A DNA stretch of 64,000 nucleotides from Chryseobacterium geocarposphaerae. Lineage in GTDB: Bacteria > Bacteroidota > Bacteroidia > Flavobacteriales > Weeksellaceae. Made by a program: the position numbers and the translations under genes. This document shows positions 1 to 9,245 of this stretch, piece after piece. Where the stretch lies: the NCBI RefSeq assembly GCF_002797535.1, contig NZ_PGFD01000002.1, positions 186,001-250,000 of the forward strand. The letters run 5' to 3'. The number at the start of each line of letters is the position of its first letter. Position 1 is the stretch's first letter. The notes beneath the pieces are model-generated. The model searched no databases, was not told where the DNA came from, and was given only the letters and a program-made list of their open reading frames with translations.

Positions 1-710
1 ACAAACATTTCACCCTGCATATTTTCTTTAAAATCTCTTCTCATATCCTGAAGAGGGTCGTTGTAAAAATCCAGTTTTTTCCGGTTTCTTACTTTTTCGG
101 ATACCTCCAGAGGCTTTGTTCCGTAATACGTTTCCACAAATCCAACGGTATCGTAAGTCTCCTTCAAATTATTGTTTTTAATTAATGTGAAAATGAAATT
201 GGATCCTGAATCTTCAAGCCGAAAAATCAATCCCGGAAGCCCACGAAACTTATAAGGACCTTCCGAAATATTAACCTCTTTATTAAACCACGCCACCCAG
301 CTTCTTCCTCCAAAATTTGCCGTCGCTTTTTGCAGTGTATTCTCTCCAAACTTTTTGGTTTCATTGGTTAGGTTCCATGAAATTTTATCCTCAGATGGAA
401 ATGAAAACATATCATGACCAATCAGTTCATAATTTTGATTTTTATTTGAATTTCTTTCTCTTTTCAAAGAAGGAAACCAGCCACCATATTGATGGTCATA
501 TCTTCCCGTTGCCTTATTAATTGAGTCTGATCTTAAATAATTATATTCATAAAATTTAACATCTTTGGGGTTGACGTCTAAAACATAGTTAATTTTCTCA
601 TACCGGCTCTGGGTGGAATCCATCTTAAATTGCAATTCATAAATAAATCTCTGGGTCTGTGCATTGATGCAAAAACTCATCATTATTAATAATAAAAGTA
701 TTCTTTTCAT
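1..710 (-). CDS. GLPGLI family protein (3' part cut by window edge)
   Basis: The frame opens at an ATG at 710 and runs off the left end, so only about the first 236 residues are seen. The N-terminus is a signal peptide (KRILLLLIMMSFCINA, then QTQ). The mature part contains the family signature PYKFRGLPGLIFRLEDSGS near residue 160, which defines GLPGLI proteins (TIGR01200-type, restricted to Bacteroidota). The family is exported and of unknown function, often near TonB-dependent receptors. The start is supported by the signal peptide. Function cannot be assigned beyond family membership. Confidence 0.85.
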   Translation of the reverse strand, partial: MKRILLLLIMMSFCINAQTQRFIYELQFKMDSTQSRYEKINYVLDVNPKDVKFYEYNYLRSDSINKATGRYDHQYGGWFPSLKRERNSNKNQNYELIGHDMFSFPSEDKISWNLTNETKKFGENTLQKATANFGGRSWVAWFNKEVNISEGPYKFRGLPGLIFRLEDSGSNFIFTLIKNNNLKETYDTVGFVETYYGTKPLEVSEKVRNRKKLDFYNDPLQDMRRDFKENMQGEMF

Positions 711-913
711 AGTAATATTTTCAGTAAATATACAAAATAAAAAGAACCTTGCAATACACAGTAGTAATTTATACAATTGAATATATTTTAATCGAACAAT
801 AAGGGAAATTTGAGCAGCATAATACCTTATTAATCAAAAATTTAAAATAATTCATTAACAATTGAATTTTTTATTTAATTTTAAAATGTAAATAACCATT
901 AAAACAAATTATT

Positions 914-1924
914 ATGAAAACAATCTCAGACGAAGAATTTTATGCAGGTCTAAAAGACCTCCCACAAATCAAGTATCCTTTTCAAGACCTAATTCATCCT
1001 GAGTTTCAAGAGGCTCGTGAAATATATTACGACTGGATTGATGAGGAATACGGTTTTCACAGCTTAGAAGCCCGCGAAAAACATAAAAAACATAATTTCG
1101 TAGATATTGCAACTCGAGGAATGCCCTTTTTAAAATCGCTGGCGGAATATCATCCTGTATCTGTTTACACTGCAAACGGATCCATGATGGATGACTATTT
1201 TGATAAATGTACATTGGAGGAAATGTATACAATAAGTGATCGAATAGATGACCTTCTAACCGGCAGAGAATCTGAAGAGCCGAAGGAAAAAGGCATTTAC
1301 CATTTTTATTGGCGATTACGTCAGTATGCTATAGAATGTGACTTTCCCGAACATTTATATAAGAGATTTGTAAGCGCAATACATAGAGTATTTAATGCTT
1401 ATGCTGAAGAAAAGGCTTATTACAGAACGAATACCATACCGCCATTGCACATTTACACCTTAATTCGTATGGATAATAGCGGTGTTCCTCCATTTAGCAT
1501 TTATGTAGCTTTACAGAAAGACTATCGCACAATTCCAGATGAAATTTTCGACCATCCTCATATCATAAGAATGCAGAATTTATGCGCTTTTATGGTCGGA
1601 ATACATAATGATTTCATTTCTTTACCTAAAGAACTTCACAGAGAGGGTGATACCATGAACCTTATAAAAGTAATGCAGAATGAATACAATTTACCCCTAC
1701 ATGATGCTTATATGAAAGCTCTTGAGCTTCATGATCAATATCTGGATGAATTTTTAGTTCTGCAAAAGAACCTTCCGTTTTTTGGTGACTTCCAGAATCT
1801 TGTAGCTGATTATGTAGCCGACCTTGGAATAATGGTAGCAGGAATATACAGATGGCATACTGCCGATACTTCCCGATATGTAAACGGGGGTTATGTGGAA
1901 GGAGAATATGTGAGCCAGCAATAA
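914..1924 (+). CDS. Class I terpene synthase
   Basis: A 336-residue bacterial class I terpene cyclase, which ionises a linear prenyl diphosphate with Mg2+ and cyclises it. Visible motifs are the Asp-rich DDYFD (93-97), the effector-region Arg in LIRMD (R185), the NSE/DTE-type metal triad NDFISLPKE (N232, S236, E240) and the C-terminal W314 with RY (321-322). Length and motif spacing are normal for the family, so the enzyme looks active. It stands alone: no prenyl transferase, P450 or methyltransferase is next to it. It converges on rpsJ with a shared terminator. Related Chryseobacterium enzymes are reported to be diterpene synthases; product and chain length here cannot be read from sequence. 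Confidence 0.93.
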   Translation: MKTISDEEFYAGLKDLPQIKYPFQDLIHPEFQEAREIYYDWIDEEYGFHSLEAREKHKKHNFVDIATRGMPFLKSLAEYHPVSVYTANGSMMDDYFDKCTLEEMYTISDRIDDLLTGRESEEPKEKGIYHFYWRLRQYAIECDFPEHLYKRFVSAIHRVFNAYAEEKAYYRTNTIPPLHIYTLIRMDNSGVPPFSIYVALQKDYRTIPDEIFDHPHIIRMQNLCAFMVGIHNDFISLPKELHREGDTMNLIKVMQNEYNLPLHDAYMKALELHDQYLDEFLVLQKNLPFFGDFQNLVADYVADLGIMVAGIYRWHTADTSRYVNGGYVEGEYVSQQ

Positions 1925-1945
1925 TTTGATTCATCATAAAAAAAT

Positions 1946-1975
1946 AAGAATCCGTTCCTTTTTGGAACGGATTCT
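1946..1975. terminator. Bidirectional intrinsic terminator
   Basis: A perfect 13-bp inverted repeat (AAGAATCCGTTCC / GGAACGGATTCTT) with a five-T loop sits between the convergent terpene synthase and rpsJ. A and T runs on the flanks suit termination in both directions. Confidence 0.85.
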
Positions 1976-2002
1976 TTATAATCATTGCAAAGTATGCAAT
2001 TA

Positions 2003-2308
2003 TCACACTTTAATTTCTACATCTACACCTGAAGGAAGTTCTAACTTCATTAGAGCATCCACAGTTTTAGAAGAAGAAGAGTAGATATCCATCAATCTCT
2101 TGTGAGCTGATAATTGGAACTGCTCTCTAGCTTTCTTGTTTACGTGTGGAGATCTCAACACTGTGAAGATTCTCTTGTTAGTTGGCAATGGAATTGGTCC
2201 GTTTACAACAGCACCAGTAGCCTTTACCGTTTTTACGATTTTCTCTGCAGATTTATCTACCAAGTTGTAATCGTAAGATTTAAGTTTTATTCTGATTCTT
2301 TGTGACAT
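2003..2308 (-). CDS. rpsJ: 30S ribosomal protein S10
   Basis: A 101-residue S10, full length. It starts [13 protein letters not shown] and carries the conserved [19 protein letters not shown] segment. S10 sits in the 30S head and, as NusE, takes part in antitermination. It is last in the operon rpsL-rpsG-fusA-rpsJ, 17 bases after fusA. In many Bacteroidota rpsJ leads straight into rplC; here it is followed by a terminator and a convergent terpene synthase gene. Confidence 0.98.
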   Translation of the reverse strand: MSQRIRIKLKSYDYNLVDKSAEKIVKTVKATGAVVNGPIPLPTNKRIFTVLRSPHVNKKAREQFQLSAHKRLMDIYSSSSKTVDALMKLELPSGVDVEIKV

Positions 2309-2325
2309 TTTAATCTAATTTAATA

Positions 2326-4443
2326 TTAACCTTTAGCCTTAGCGATTACTTCTTCAGCAACGTTCTGTGGAGCAGCTTCGTATCTTTCGAATTCCATAGA
2401 AGATGTAGCTCTACCTGAAGATAATGTTCTAAGAGAAGTTACATAACCAAACATTTCAGAAAGCGGAACGAAAGCTTTGATAACTTTAGCGTTATTTCTG
2501 TCATCCATACCGTTTACTGTACCTCTTCTTCTGTTAAGGTCACCTACGATATCACCCATATACTCTTCAGGAGTTACTACTTCCAGCTTCATGATTGGTT
2601 CCATGATAACTGCTTTAGCAGCTCTACCAGATTCTTTGAAACCTAACTTCGCAGCAAGTTCGAAAGATAATTGGTCAGAGTCAACCTGGTGATAAGATCC
2701 ATCTTTCAATGTAATCTTCATAGATTCAACCTCAAATCCAGCCAAAGGACCGTTCTTCATAGCTTCTCTGAATCCTTTTTCAACTGAAGGGATAAATTCT
2801 TTAGGAATGTTACCACCTTTAATTTCGTTGATGAATTCAAGACCAGTTTTACCTTCGTCAGCAGGACCGATTTCGAATACGATATCAGCGAACTTACCTC
2901 TACCTCCAGATTGCTTTTTGTAAACCTCTCTGTGGTTAGCTTTTTGTGTAAGAGCTTCTTTGTATTCTACTTGCGGTTGACCTTGGTTAACTTCTACTTT
3001 GAACTCTCTTCTCATACGGTCTACGATGATATCCAAGTGAAGCTCACCCATACCAGAGATAATAGTTTGTCCTGAAGCCTCGTCAGTCTTAACCTGGAAC
3101 GTTGGATCTTCTTCAGCTAATTTAGCTAGAGCGTTACCCATTTTATCCTGGTCAGCTTTAGTTTTAGGCTCAACAGCGATACCGATTACCGGATCCGGGA
3201 AGATCATAGATTCAAGAACGATTGGGTTCTTTTCATCCGATAATGTATCTCCTGTTTTGATATCTTTAAATCCTACAGCAGCACCAATATCTCCAGCTTC
3301 AATAAATTCAACCGGATTTTGCTTGTTAGCGTGCATCTGATAGATTCTTGAGATTCTTTCTTTGTTACCAGATCTTGTGTTCAAAACATAAGAACCAGCA
3401 TCCAGTCTTCCTGAATAAGCTCTGAAGAATGCCAATCTACCTACGAATGGGTCAGTAGCAATCTTAAATGCTAATGCAGAGAATGGCTCTTCTACAGATG
3501 GTTTTCTTTCGATGTCAGCATCAGTTCTTGGGTCTGTTCCTTTGATATTATCCTTATCTAGTGGAGAAGGAAGATATTTACAAACAGCATCAAGCATGAA
3601 CTGTACTCCTTTGTTTTTGAAAGAAGAACCACAAGTCATTGGGATGATAGAAAGATCAATAGTAGCTTTTCTAAGTGCTTCGTTGATTTCTTCTTCAGAA
3701 ATTGAATCCGGATCTTCAAAGAATTTCTCCATCAAAGTCTCATCATAATCAGCTACAGCTTCTACTAATTTCTCTCTATATTCAAGAACTTCATCTTTCA
3801 TGTCTTCAGGAATTGGAACTACTTCATAAGTAGCACCTTGTCCAGCTTCATCCCAGATGATCGCTCTGTTTTTAATTAAGTCTACAACCCCTTTGAAATC
3901 TTCTTCAGCACCGATTGGTAAAACGATTGGAACTGCATTAGATCCTAACATTTCTTTTACTTGTTTTACAACGTTTAAGAAGTCAGCACCTTGTCTGTCC
4001 ATTTTGTTTACGAATCCCATTCTTGCAACTTTGTAGTTGTCAGCAAGTCTCCAGTTTGTTTCAGACTGAGGCTCTACTCCGTCTACTGCAGAGAAAAGGA
4101 ATACCAATCCATCTAATACTCTCAAAGATCTGTTTACTTCTACAGTGAAGTCAACGTGTCCCGGTGTATCGATGATGTTGAAGTGGTAAGGTTTTGTTTC
4201 AGGTAATTTCTTACCTTGATCTGTTGGGAAATTCCAGTTACAAGTAGTTGCAGCAGAAGTAATAGTAATACCTCTTTCTGCTTCCTGTTCCATCCAGTCC
4301 ATTGTAGAAGCACCATCGTGAACCTCTCCAATTTTGTGGTTTACACCTGTATAGAATAAAATCCTTTCTGTAGTGGTAGTCTTACCTGCATCAATGTGAG
4401 CAGCAATACCAATATTTCTTGTAAATTTAAGATCTCTTCCCAT
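2326..4443 (-). CDS. fusA: Elongation factor G
   Basis: A 705-residue translational GTPase that drives ribosomal translocation. G1 is [19 protein letters not shown] near residues 15-33, G3 is [10 protein letters not shown]4 is NKMDR. Domains II to V follow, including the RGQQPQ-like region ([13 protein letters not shown]) and the domain IV stretch GGRGKFADI. Length is canonical. It starts 6 bases after rpsG, indicating tight co-transcription and probable translational coupling. Confidence 0.99.
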   Translation of the reverse strand: MGRDLKFTRNIGIAAHIDAGKTTTTERILFYTGVNHKIGEVHDGASTMDWMEQEAERGITITSAATTCNWNFPTDQGKKLPETKPYHFNIIDTPGHVDFTVEVNRSLRVLDGLVFLFSAVDGVEPQSETNWRLADNYKVARMGFVNKMDRQGADFLNVVKQVKEMLGSNAVPIVLPIGAEEDFKGVVDLIKNRAIIWDEAGQGATYEVVPIPEDMKDEVLEYREKLVEAVADYDETLMEKFFEDPDSISEEEINEALRKATIDLSIIPMTCGSSFKNKGVQFMLDAVCKYLPSPLDKDNIKGTDPRTDADIERKPSVEEPFSALAFKIATDPFVGRLAFFRAYSGRLDAGSYVLNTRSGNKERISRIYQMHANKQNPVEFIEAGDIGAAVGFKDIKTGDTLSDEKNPIVLESMIFPDPVIGIAVEPKTKADQDKMGNALAKLAEEDPTFQVKTDEASGQTIISGMGELHLDIIVDRMRREFKVEVNQGQPQVEYKEALTQKANHREVYKKQSGGRGKFADIVFEIGPADEGKTGLEFINEIKGGNIPKEFIPSVEKGFREAMKNGPLAGFEVESMKITLKDGSYHQVDSDQLSFELAAKLGFKESGRAAKAVIMEPIMKLEVVTPEEYMGDIVGDLNRRRGTVNGMDDRNNAKVIKAFVPLSEMFGYVTSLRTLSSGRATSSMEFERYEAAPQNVAEEVIAKAKG

Positions 4444-4449
4444 TTCAGA

Positions 4450-4926
4450 TTAGAATTTGAAGTGCGAGAAAGCCTTGTTAGCTTCCGCCATTTTGTGAGT
4501 ATCAGTTTTCTTTTTGAAAGCTGCACCTTCTTCTCTTGAAGCAGCTACAACTTCGTTAGCTAATTTCAAAGCCATAGACTTATCATTTCTAGCTTTAGAA
4601 TATTTGATTAACCATTTCATTGCCATAGAAATTTTTCTATCAGCTCTGATTGGCATAGGGATTTGGAAGTTAGCTCCACCTACTCTTCTAGAACGTACTT
4701 CTACGTGAGGCATTACATTAGTCAATGCATCTTTCCAGATTTCAAGTGCAGTTTTTTCGTTATCTCCTTTTTTAGTTTCTACGATATCCAATGCATCATA
4801 GAAAATTTTGAATGCAATTGACTTCTTACCGTCAAGCATTAGGTTATTTACGAATCTAGTTACCAATTGATCATTAAATTTCGGATCTGGTAACAACGGT
4901 CTTTTTTTCGCTTTCGTCTTTCTCAT
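4450..4926 (-). CDS. rpsG: 30S ribosomal protein S7
   Basis: A 158-residue S7 that nucleates assembly of the 30S head on 16S rRNA. It begins [17 protein letters not shown] and contains [17 protein letters not shown] and the C-terminal [17 protein letters not shown]. Second gene of the str-type operon, 22 bases after rpsL and 6 before fusA. Nothing unusual is seen. Confidence 0.98.
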   Translation of the reverse strand: MRKTKAKKRPLLPDPKFNDQLVTRFVNNLMLDGKKSIAFKIFYDALDIVETKKGDNEKTALEIWKDALTNVMPHVEVRSRRVGGANFQIPMPIRADRKISMAMKWLIKYSKARNDKSMALKLANEVVAASREEGAAFKKKTDTHKMAEANKAFSHFKF

Positions 4927-4948
4927 TGTCTTATTCCTTATTTAATGA

Positions 4949-5362
4949 TTATTTTTTCTTTCCTTTTGCTGGTGCAGCTGCAGCCTGACCTGGTTTAGGT
5001 CTCTTAGCCCCATACTTAGATCTTCTCTGTGTTCTTCCATTTACACCTGCAGTGTCTAATGCACCTCTTACGATGTGGTAACGTACTCCCGGTAGGTCTT
5101 TCACCCTTCCGCCTCTTACCAATACTATCGAGTGCTCTTGAAGATTATGTCCTTCGCCCGGGATGTAGGCGTTAACTTCTTTACCGTTAGAAAGTCTTAC
5201 CCTTGCAACTTTTCTAAGTGCAGAGTTAGGTTTCTTCGGTGTAGTAGTATATACTCTCGTACATACACCACGTCTTTGTGGACAAGAATCAAGGGCAGCC
5301 GATTTGCTCTTCTTGGCAAGCGTGGCTCTTCCTTTTCTTACTAATTGTTGAATAGTAGGCAT
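4949..5362 (-). CDS. rpsL: 30S ribosomal protein S12
   Basis: A 137-residue S12 of the decoding centre. The streptomycin-relevant loops are wild type in form: [13 protein letters not shown] (lysines at 43-44) and [12 protein letters not shown]. The C-terminus has an Ala/Lys tail ([13 protein letters not shown]), about a dozen residues longer than the E. coli protein, as is common in Bacteroidota. First gene of the operon, preceded by a clear promoter. Confidence 0.98.
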   Translation of the reverse strand: MPTIQQLVRKGRATLAKKSKSAALDSCPQRRGVCTRVYTTTPKKPNSALRKVARVRLSNGKEVNAYIPGEGHNLQEHSIVLVRGGRVKDLPGVRYHIVRGALDTAGVNGRTQRRSKYGAKRPKPGQAAAAPAKGKKK

Positions 5363-5386
5363 TTAATTGCTTTTTATTTTAGGGTG

Positions 5387-5416
5387 CAAAAATAGTAATA
5401 TTTTTTTAATTAACAA
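5387..5416 (-). promoter_or_regulatory. Bacteroidota-type promoter of rpsL operon
   Basis: On the minus strand, TTG (5416-5414), 19 bases, then TATTTTTG (5394-5387), matching the TTG-N19-TAnnTTTG pattern. It lies 25 bases upstream of the rpsL ATG. Confidence 0.8.
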
Positions 5417-5506
5417 GCAGTTATGTAGAAATTATAGCCAATATTAATTTTTAATTAAAATACAGCTACGGGCAGAGTGTTTGGTAAGAAAGTAATTTCA
5501 AAACAA

Positions 5507-6952
5507 TTATTTAAGTTTCAATTGCGACGTATACAAAACTTTTGATTTATCCTGAACCGTATCATTCAGCAACCATTTTATTTTAGGATTCAGAGAACCT
5601 GCAATATTTTCTTTTAGACTTCCTTTCTGACTATTTGTATGCTTATATTTAAATGACTTATGTATAACAGGAAAATCATAAGTGGTAATGGTAACCAAAT
5701 CCTCCTCATCATTATATAAATACTTTTTACCAGTAAATTTAGACATCTGAGGTTTTATAATATTTCTATTTCTCAAAAAATTCCCCGGATCTTTTAAATT
5801 ATATAATGTGTGAAATACGAAAAATAAACAAGCTATCCGCCAAAGCCATTTATCCGAATCCGAATTTTCAAAATATAAGATCAGAAAAGAAAAAAACAAA
5901 CAAATATTTGATGCCGCCATCATTCTCACATTCATTTCCTCAATCTGCTGAAACCAGCCCGACACCCACAGAGAGACCCCATACACCAAAGCAGTAGTCC
6001 ATAATATAATATGGAAAAAATTCAGCTTTCCCTCTTTTGCTTTTTTATAATATTTAAAAAAATAAACAGCTACCGCAATATCCAATATAAAAATTAAGAA
6101 CTGGAAAATCATGCTTGGCAAACTAATAGAAGCCGGCTTCAGTCCCACAAAAGGATTCACCAAATTGAACAATCCTAAAATATTCCTTATAGTATATATA
6201 GAAAAACCGCTTGAAGGCAATCCTCTTTCATTCTCCCCCACCATACTTCCGAAATACAAATAATTAAAAAGTAAATACATTACTACACCAAAGCCAGACA
6301 TCAAAATACAAAACAATAGAGGTTTAAAGTAGTTTGCGTTTTTTATCCTGTTAAATATCATCCCAAATGAAACAATAAACCCCAATAATATATATATCCC
6401 GGAGTATCTCGTTACAAACATACAGATCAGCATTAAAGCAGCATAAAATGCATACATATATTTATACCTCTCTTTCATAAAGATTTCATGTAAAAAATAA
6501 AACAGGAAATACATAAAGAAAATAAAGGGACCTTCTGACATGGTCTGAATAAAAACAAAAAAGAGTGTTTTACCAGTAAATAATAAAACCGTCTCCCGAA
6601 AGTAAAATTTCTTCCAATAAGAAAAACCTAAAATACCCCCTATAAAAAAGAGACTCAATATTCTTGAAGACAGGAAATAATCATTACAAAATTCATAAAC
6701 CACTCTTAATAAAACCGGGTAACCCAACGGAAACAAATTAGTTTCCGGAAAAGGCAAATCTGCTGCAATCCCAAAATAAGACAGACTATCCGCTCCAATT
6801 CCTCCGTTTGCAATAAAAAATGGCTGAAAAAAATAAATAACAACAATAAAAACCGCTAAGATTTTATATTTAAGCATACCTGATACGTCATTTTGAGCAA
6901 TAATAAGGAAACTTATCCAAACTATTTTAAGAAAATCAGCAATAGCGAGCAT
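5507..6952 (-). CDS. Polytopic membrane protein, GT-C glycosyltransferase-like
   Basis: 481 residues with roughly ten to twelve hydrophobic segments and a soluble C-terminal tail of about 90 residues. The first outside loop holds acidic residues (GGIGADSLSYFGIAADLPFPE) followed by NLFPLGYPVLLRVVY. This layout resembles GT-C enzymes that use lipid-linked sugars, where an Asp in loop 1 is catalytic, but no family-specific motif is certain. The start is unsure: ATG at 6952 gives an extra hydrophobic N-terminus, while Met26 would put the first membrane span at the end. Monocistronic. It could instead be an unrelated Bacteroidota membrane protein. Confidence 0.6.
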   Translation of the reverse strand: MLAIADFLKIVWISFLIIAQNDVSGMLKYKILAVFIVVIYFFQPFFIANGGIGADSLSYFGIAADLPFPETNLFPLGYPVLLRVVYEFCNDYFLSSRILSLFFIGGILGFSYWKKFYFRETVLLFTGKTLFFVFIQTMSEGPFIFFMYFLFYFLHEIFMKERYKYMYAFYAALMLICMFVTRYSGIYILLGFIVSFGMIFNRIKNANYFKPLLFCILMSGFGVVMYLLFNYLYFGSMVGENERGLPSSGFSIYTIRNILGLFNLVNPFVGLKPASISLPSMIFQFLIFILDIAVAVYFFKYYKKAKEGKLNFFHIILWTTALVYGVSLWVSGWFQQIEEMNVRMMAASNICLFFSFLILYFENSDSDKWLWRIACLFFVFHTLYNLKDPGNFLRNRNIIKPQMSKFTGKKYLYNDEEDLVTITTYDFPVIHKSFKYKHTNSQKGSLKENIAGSLNPKIKWLLNDTVQDKSKVLYTSQLKLK

Positions 6953-6988
6953 CTATTATATTTAACAGCAGTTCGGCACGGTATTTTC

Positions 6989-6996
6989 TACCTTTG
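6989..6996 (+). promoter_or_regulatory. -7 element of dps
   Basis: TACCTTTG fits TAnnTTTG and lies 21 bases before the ATG at 7018. It overlaps an in-frame TTG at 6994, which therefore cannot be the translation start. Confidence 0.65.
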
Positions 6997-7017
6997 CGAT
7001 ATATAAATAATAAACCT

Positions 7018-7494
7018 ATGAAAAACGCAAGTATTATTGGATTAAAAGAAGCCGATTGCAAGAAAATTGCTGAAAAACTAAATGTCCTTTTAGCAAACTA
7101 TTCTGTTTTTTACCAAAACACAAGAGGCTCTCACTGGAACATTAAAGGTGAGCAGTTCTTCACCCTTCATCCAAAATTCGAAGAGCTTTATAATAGCCTG
7201 GTACTTAAAATAGATGAAATCGCCGAAAGAATCCTGACATTAGGAGCAACACCTGCACACAACTATTCTGAGTATTTAAAAGTTGCAACCATTAAGGAAA
7301 GCCAGGAAGTAAGTGACGGAACTAAAAGCGTGGAAATTATCTTAAATTCTTTCAAAGTGGTTATCGATCTTCAAAGAGAACTTTTAGACATCACCGAAAA
7401 AGCAGGAGATGAAGGTACCAATTCTCAAATGAGCGACTATATCACAGAGCAGGAAAAAGAAGTCTGGATGTACAACTCTTATCTTGGCAAATAA
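7018..7494 (+). CDS. dps: Dps family ferritin-like protein
   Basis: 158 residues from the ATG at 7018. Dps dodecamers oxidise and store iron with H2O2 and may shield DNA. The ferroxidase ligands are all in place with canonical spacing: H39 in SHWNIKG, H51 in LHPKFEELY, D66 and E70 in DEIAERI, followed by LGATP. A longer reading from TTG at 6994 is rejected because it would start inside the -7 promoter element. No long basic N-terminal tail is present, so DNA binding is uncertain. A terminator separates it from pncB. Confidence 0.93.
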   Translation: MKNASIIGLKEADCKKIAEKLNVLLANYSVFYQNTRGSHWNIKGEQFFTLHPKFEELYNSLVLKIDEIAERILTLGATPAHNYSEYLKVATIKESQEVSDGTKSVEIILNSFKVVIDLQRELLDITEKAGDEGTNSQMSDYITEQEKEVWMYNSYLGK

Positions 7495-7521
7495 GCATAA
7501 ATTTATCCTTATAGATTAAAA

Positions 7522-7546
7522 AAATCACCTTACATTTAGGTGATTT
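7522..7546 (+). terminator. Intrinsic terminator after dps
   Basis: AAATCACCT / AGGTGATTT, 9-bp stem with a 7-base loop, followed by a T-rich run, between dps and the pncB promoter. Confidence 0.75.
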
Positions 7547-7559
7547 TATTTTTAATGAC

Positions 7560-7567
7560 TAAATTTG
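7560..7567 (+). promoter_or_regulatory. -7 element of pncB operon
   Basis: TAAATTTG, 18 bases before the pncB ATG at 7586. It overlaps an in-frame TTG at 7565, ruling that codon out as the start. No clear -33 TTG is seen. Confidence 0.6.
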
Positions 7568-7585
7568 CGTATAAAATACACAATA

Positions 7586-8764
7586 ATGCACGACATACGA
7601 CTCAATTCCATCTTGGATAACGATTTCTATAAAATAACCATGCAAAACGCTGTGGTAAAATTATTCCCAAGTTCCATCGTAAAATATGAATTCATCAACA
7701 GAGGAAAACATCAGTTTCCGGAAGGTTTTGATACTGCATTAAGAGAAGCCGTAAATAAAATGGCCGAACTTAAGCTTACAAAAGATGAAAAAAGATTTAT
7801 GGCAAGAACATGCCCTTATATTGATCTCCCTTACCTGGATTTTCTTGAAGGATATCATTACGACCCTTCCGAGGTAAAAATAATTCAGACAGGAAGCGAT
7901 CTTTCTGTAACCGTAGAAGGTCTTTGGTACAGAACCATACTGTGGGAGGTTCCATTGTTAGCTTTAATCAGTGAACTTCATTACGAAATGAATCATATGG
8001 AAAGAGATTCCAATGAAGTTGTAATGAGCAAAACCCTGGAAAAAGCTGATGGGTTAGGAAAATTAGGTGTGAATTTCGCAGAGTTCGGAACAAGAAGAAG
8101 ACATTCTTATAAAGTACAGAATCTGGTAATGGAAGCTTTAACACAAAAAAAGGATTCAACTTTTATCGGAAGTTCAAATGTTCATTTCGCAATGAAATAC
8201 GGAGTAAAGCCAATTGGAACACACGCCCACGAATGGTTCATGTTCCATGCTGCCGAATACGGTTTTAAAATGGCCAACGAATTAGCTTTGGAACATTGGG
8301 TAGATGTCTACAGGGGCGATTTGGGAGTTGCGCTTTCAGACACCTATACAACAGATGTTTTCTTCCAGCAATTTGATAAAAAATTTGCTAAACTTTTCGA
8401 CGGTGTTCGTCATGACAGTGGAGATCCACTGGAATTTGCGGACAAAACCATTGCCCATTATCAAAAACACGGAATCAATCCATTATTCAAGTATATTATT
8501 TTTTCCGATGCTTTAAATCTGGAAAAGGTAGAGGAAATCACCAATTACTGCAGAGGAAAAATCGGAATTTCATTCGGAATCGGCACTAATCTGACCAATG
8601 ATGTCGGTTTAAAGCCCATGAATATTGTTATGAAACTTATAGGAGTTCAGGCACCTAATCATGATTGGATTCCAACCGTAAAACTTTCCGACGAACACGG
8701 AAAATACACCGGTGATCCAAAAATGATCGAGCTGGCAAAAGAATTTTTAAGAATAAAAAACTAA
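7586..8764 (+). CDS. pncB: Nicotinate phosphoribosyltransferase
   Basis: 392 residues from the ATG at 7586. The enzyme joins nicotinate to PRPP (with ATP) in the Preiss-Handler NAD salvage route. Signatures are LDNDFYKITMQNAV at the N-terminus, AEFGTRRRHSY, GTHAHEWFMFHAAEYG, GVRHDSGDP and GIGTNLTND. Length is as expected. It heads a likely operon with the next three genes (gaps of 4, 9 and 26 bases), although those appear to be exported or unrelated proteins. Confidence 0.97.
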   Translation: MHDIRLNSILDNDFYKITMQNAVVKLFPSSIVKYEFINRGKHQFPEGFDTALREAVNKMAELKLTKDEKRFMARTCPYIDLPYLDFLEGYHYDPSEVKIIQTGSDLSVTVEGLWYRTILWEVPLLALISELHYEMNHMERDSNEVVMSKTLEKADGLGKLGVNFAEFGTRRRHSYKVQNLVMEALTQKKDSTFIGSSNVHFAMKYGVKPIGTHAHEWFMFHAAEYGFKMANELALEHWVDVYRGDLGVALSDTYTTDVFFQQFDKKFAKLFDGVRHDSGDPLEFADKTIAHYQKHGINPLFKYIIFSDALNLEKVEEITNYCRGKIGISFGIGTNLTNDVGLKPMNIVMKLIGVQAPNHDWIPTVKLSDEHGKYTGDPKMIELAKEFLRIKN

Positions 8765-8768
8765 CCAT

Positions 8769-9236
8769 ATGAAAGCAAAAATCCTCGTAGCAGTTTTCAT
8801 TTTCACAGTATTTTTTTCATTTGCTCAAAAGACAACAGAAAAGCCAAAGTTTAACCAACAACTGGCCACAGAACTTGGTGCCGACAAATACGGAATGAAA
8901 GCTTATACCATTGTAATGTTAACAACCGGAGCAACCAAAATAGATGACAAAAATAAGATGGGAGAATTGATGAAAGGACATTTGGCTAATATTGGAAAAT
9001 TAGCAGACGAAGGAAAAATAATTGTTGCAGGACCGTTTTTAGAACAAAATAAGCAGAACTTTCGTGGAATGTTTATCTTCAACACCAAATCAAAGGAAGA
9101 AGCTGAGCAATGGGTAAAAACCGACCCCGCAGTTCAGGCAGGAGTTTTCAGTTACGAAATTTTTCCATGGTACGGTTCTGCTGCACTTCCAATGTATTTG
9201 GAACATCATAAGGAAATTTCAAAAGAGAATCCGTAA
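8769..9236 (+). CDS. Exported YciI-like domain protein
   Basis: 155 residues with a signal peptide (KILVAVFIFTVFFSFAQ). The mature part is a YciI-like (YCII-related, ferredoxin-like) fold: YTIVMLTTGATK, then HLANIGKLADEGKIIVAGPF, and EEAEQWVKTDPAVQAGVFSYEIFPW. YciI domains are usually cytoplasmic; an exported form is common in Bacteroidota. Biochemical role is unknown. It starts 4 bases after pncB and is likely co-transcribed. Confidence 0.8.
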   Translation: MKAKILVAVFIFTVFFSFAQKTTEKPKFNQQLATELGADKYGMKAYTIVMLTTGATKIDDKNKMGELMKGHLANIGKLADEGKIIVAGPFLEQNKQNFRGMFIFNTKSKEEAEQWVKTDPAVQAGVFSYEIFPWYGSAALPMYLEHHKEISKENP

Positions 9237-9245
9237 AACTTTAAA

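Noticed and set aside
5806..5997. 63-codon plus-strand frame
   Set aside because: Antisense to the GT-C-like membrane protein gene with no homology-like features.
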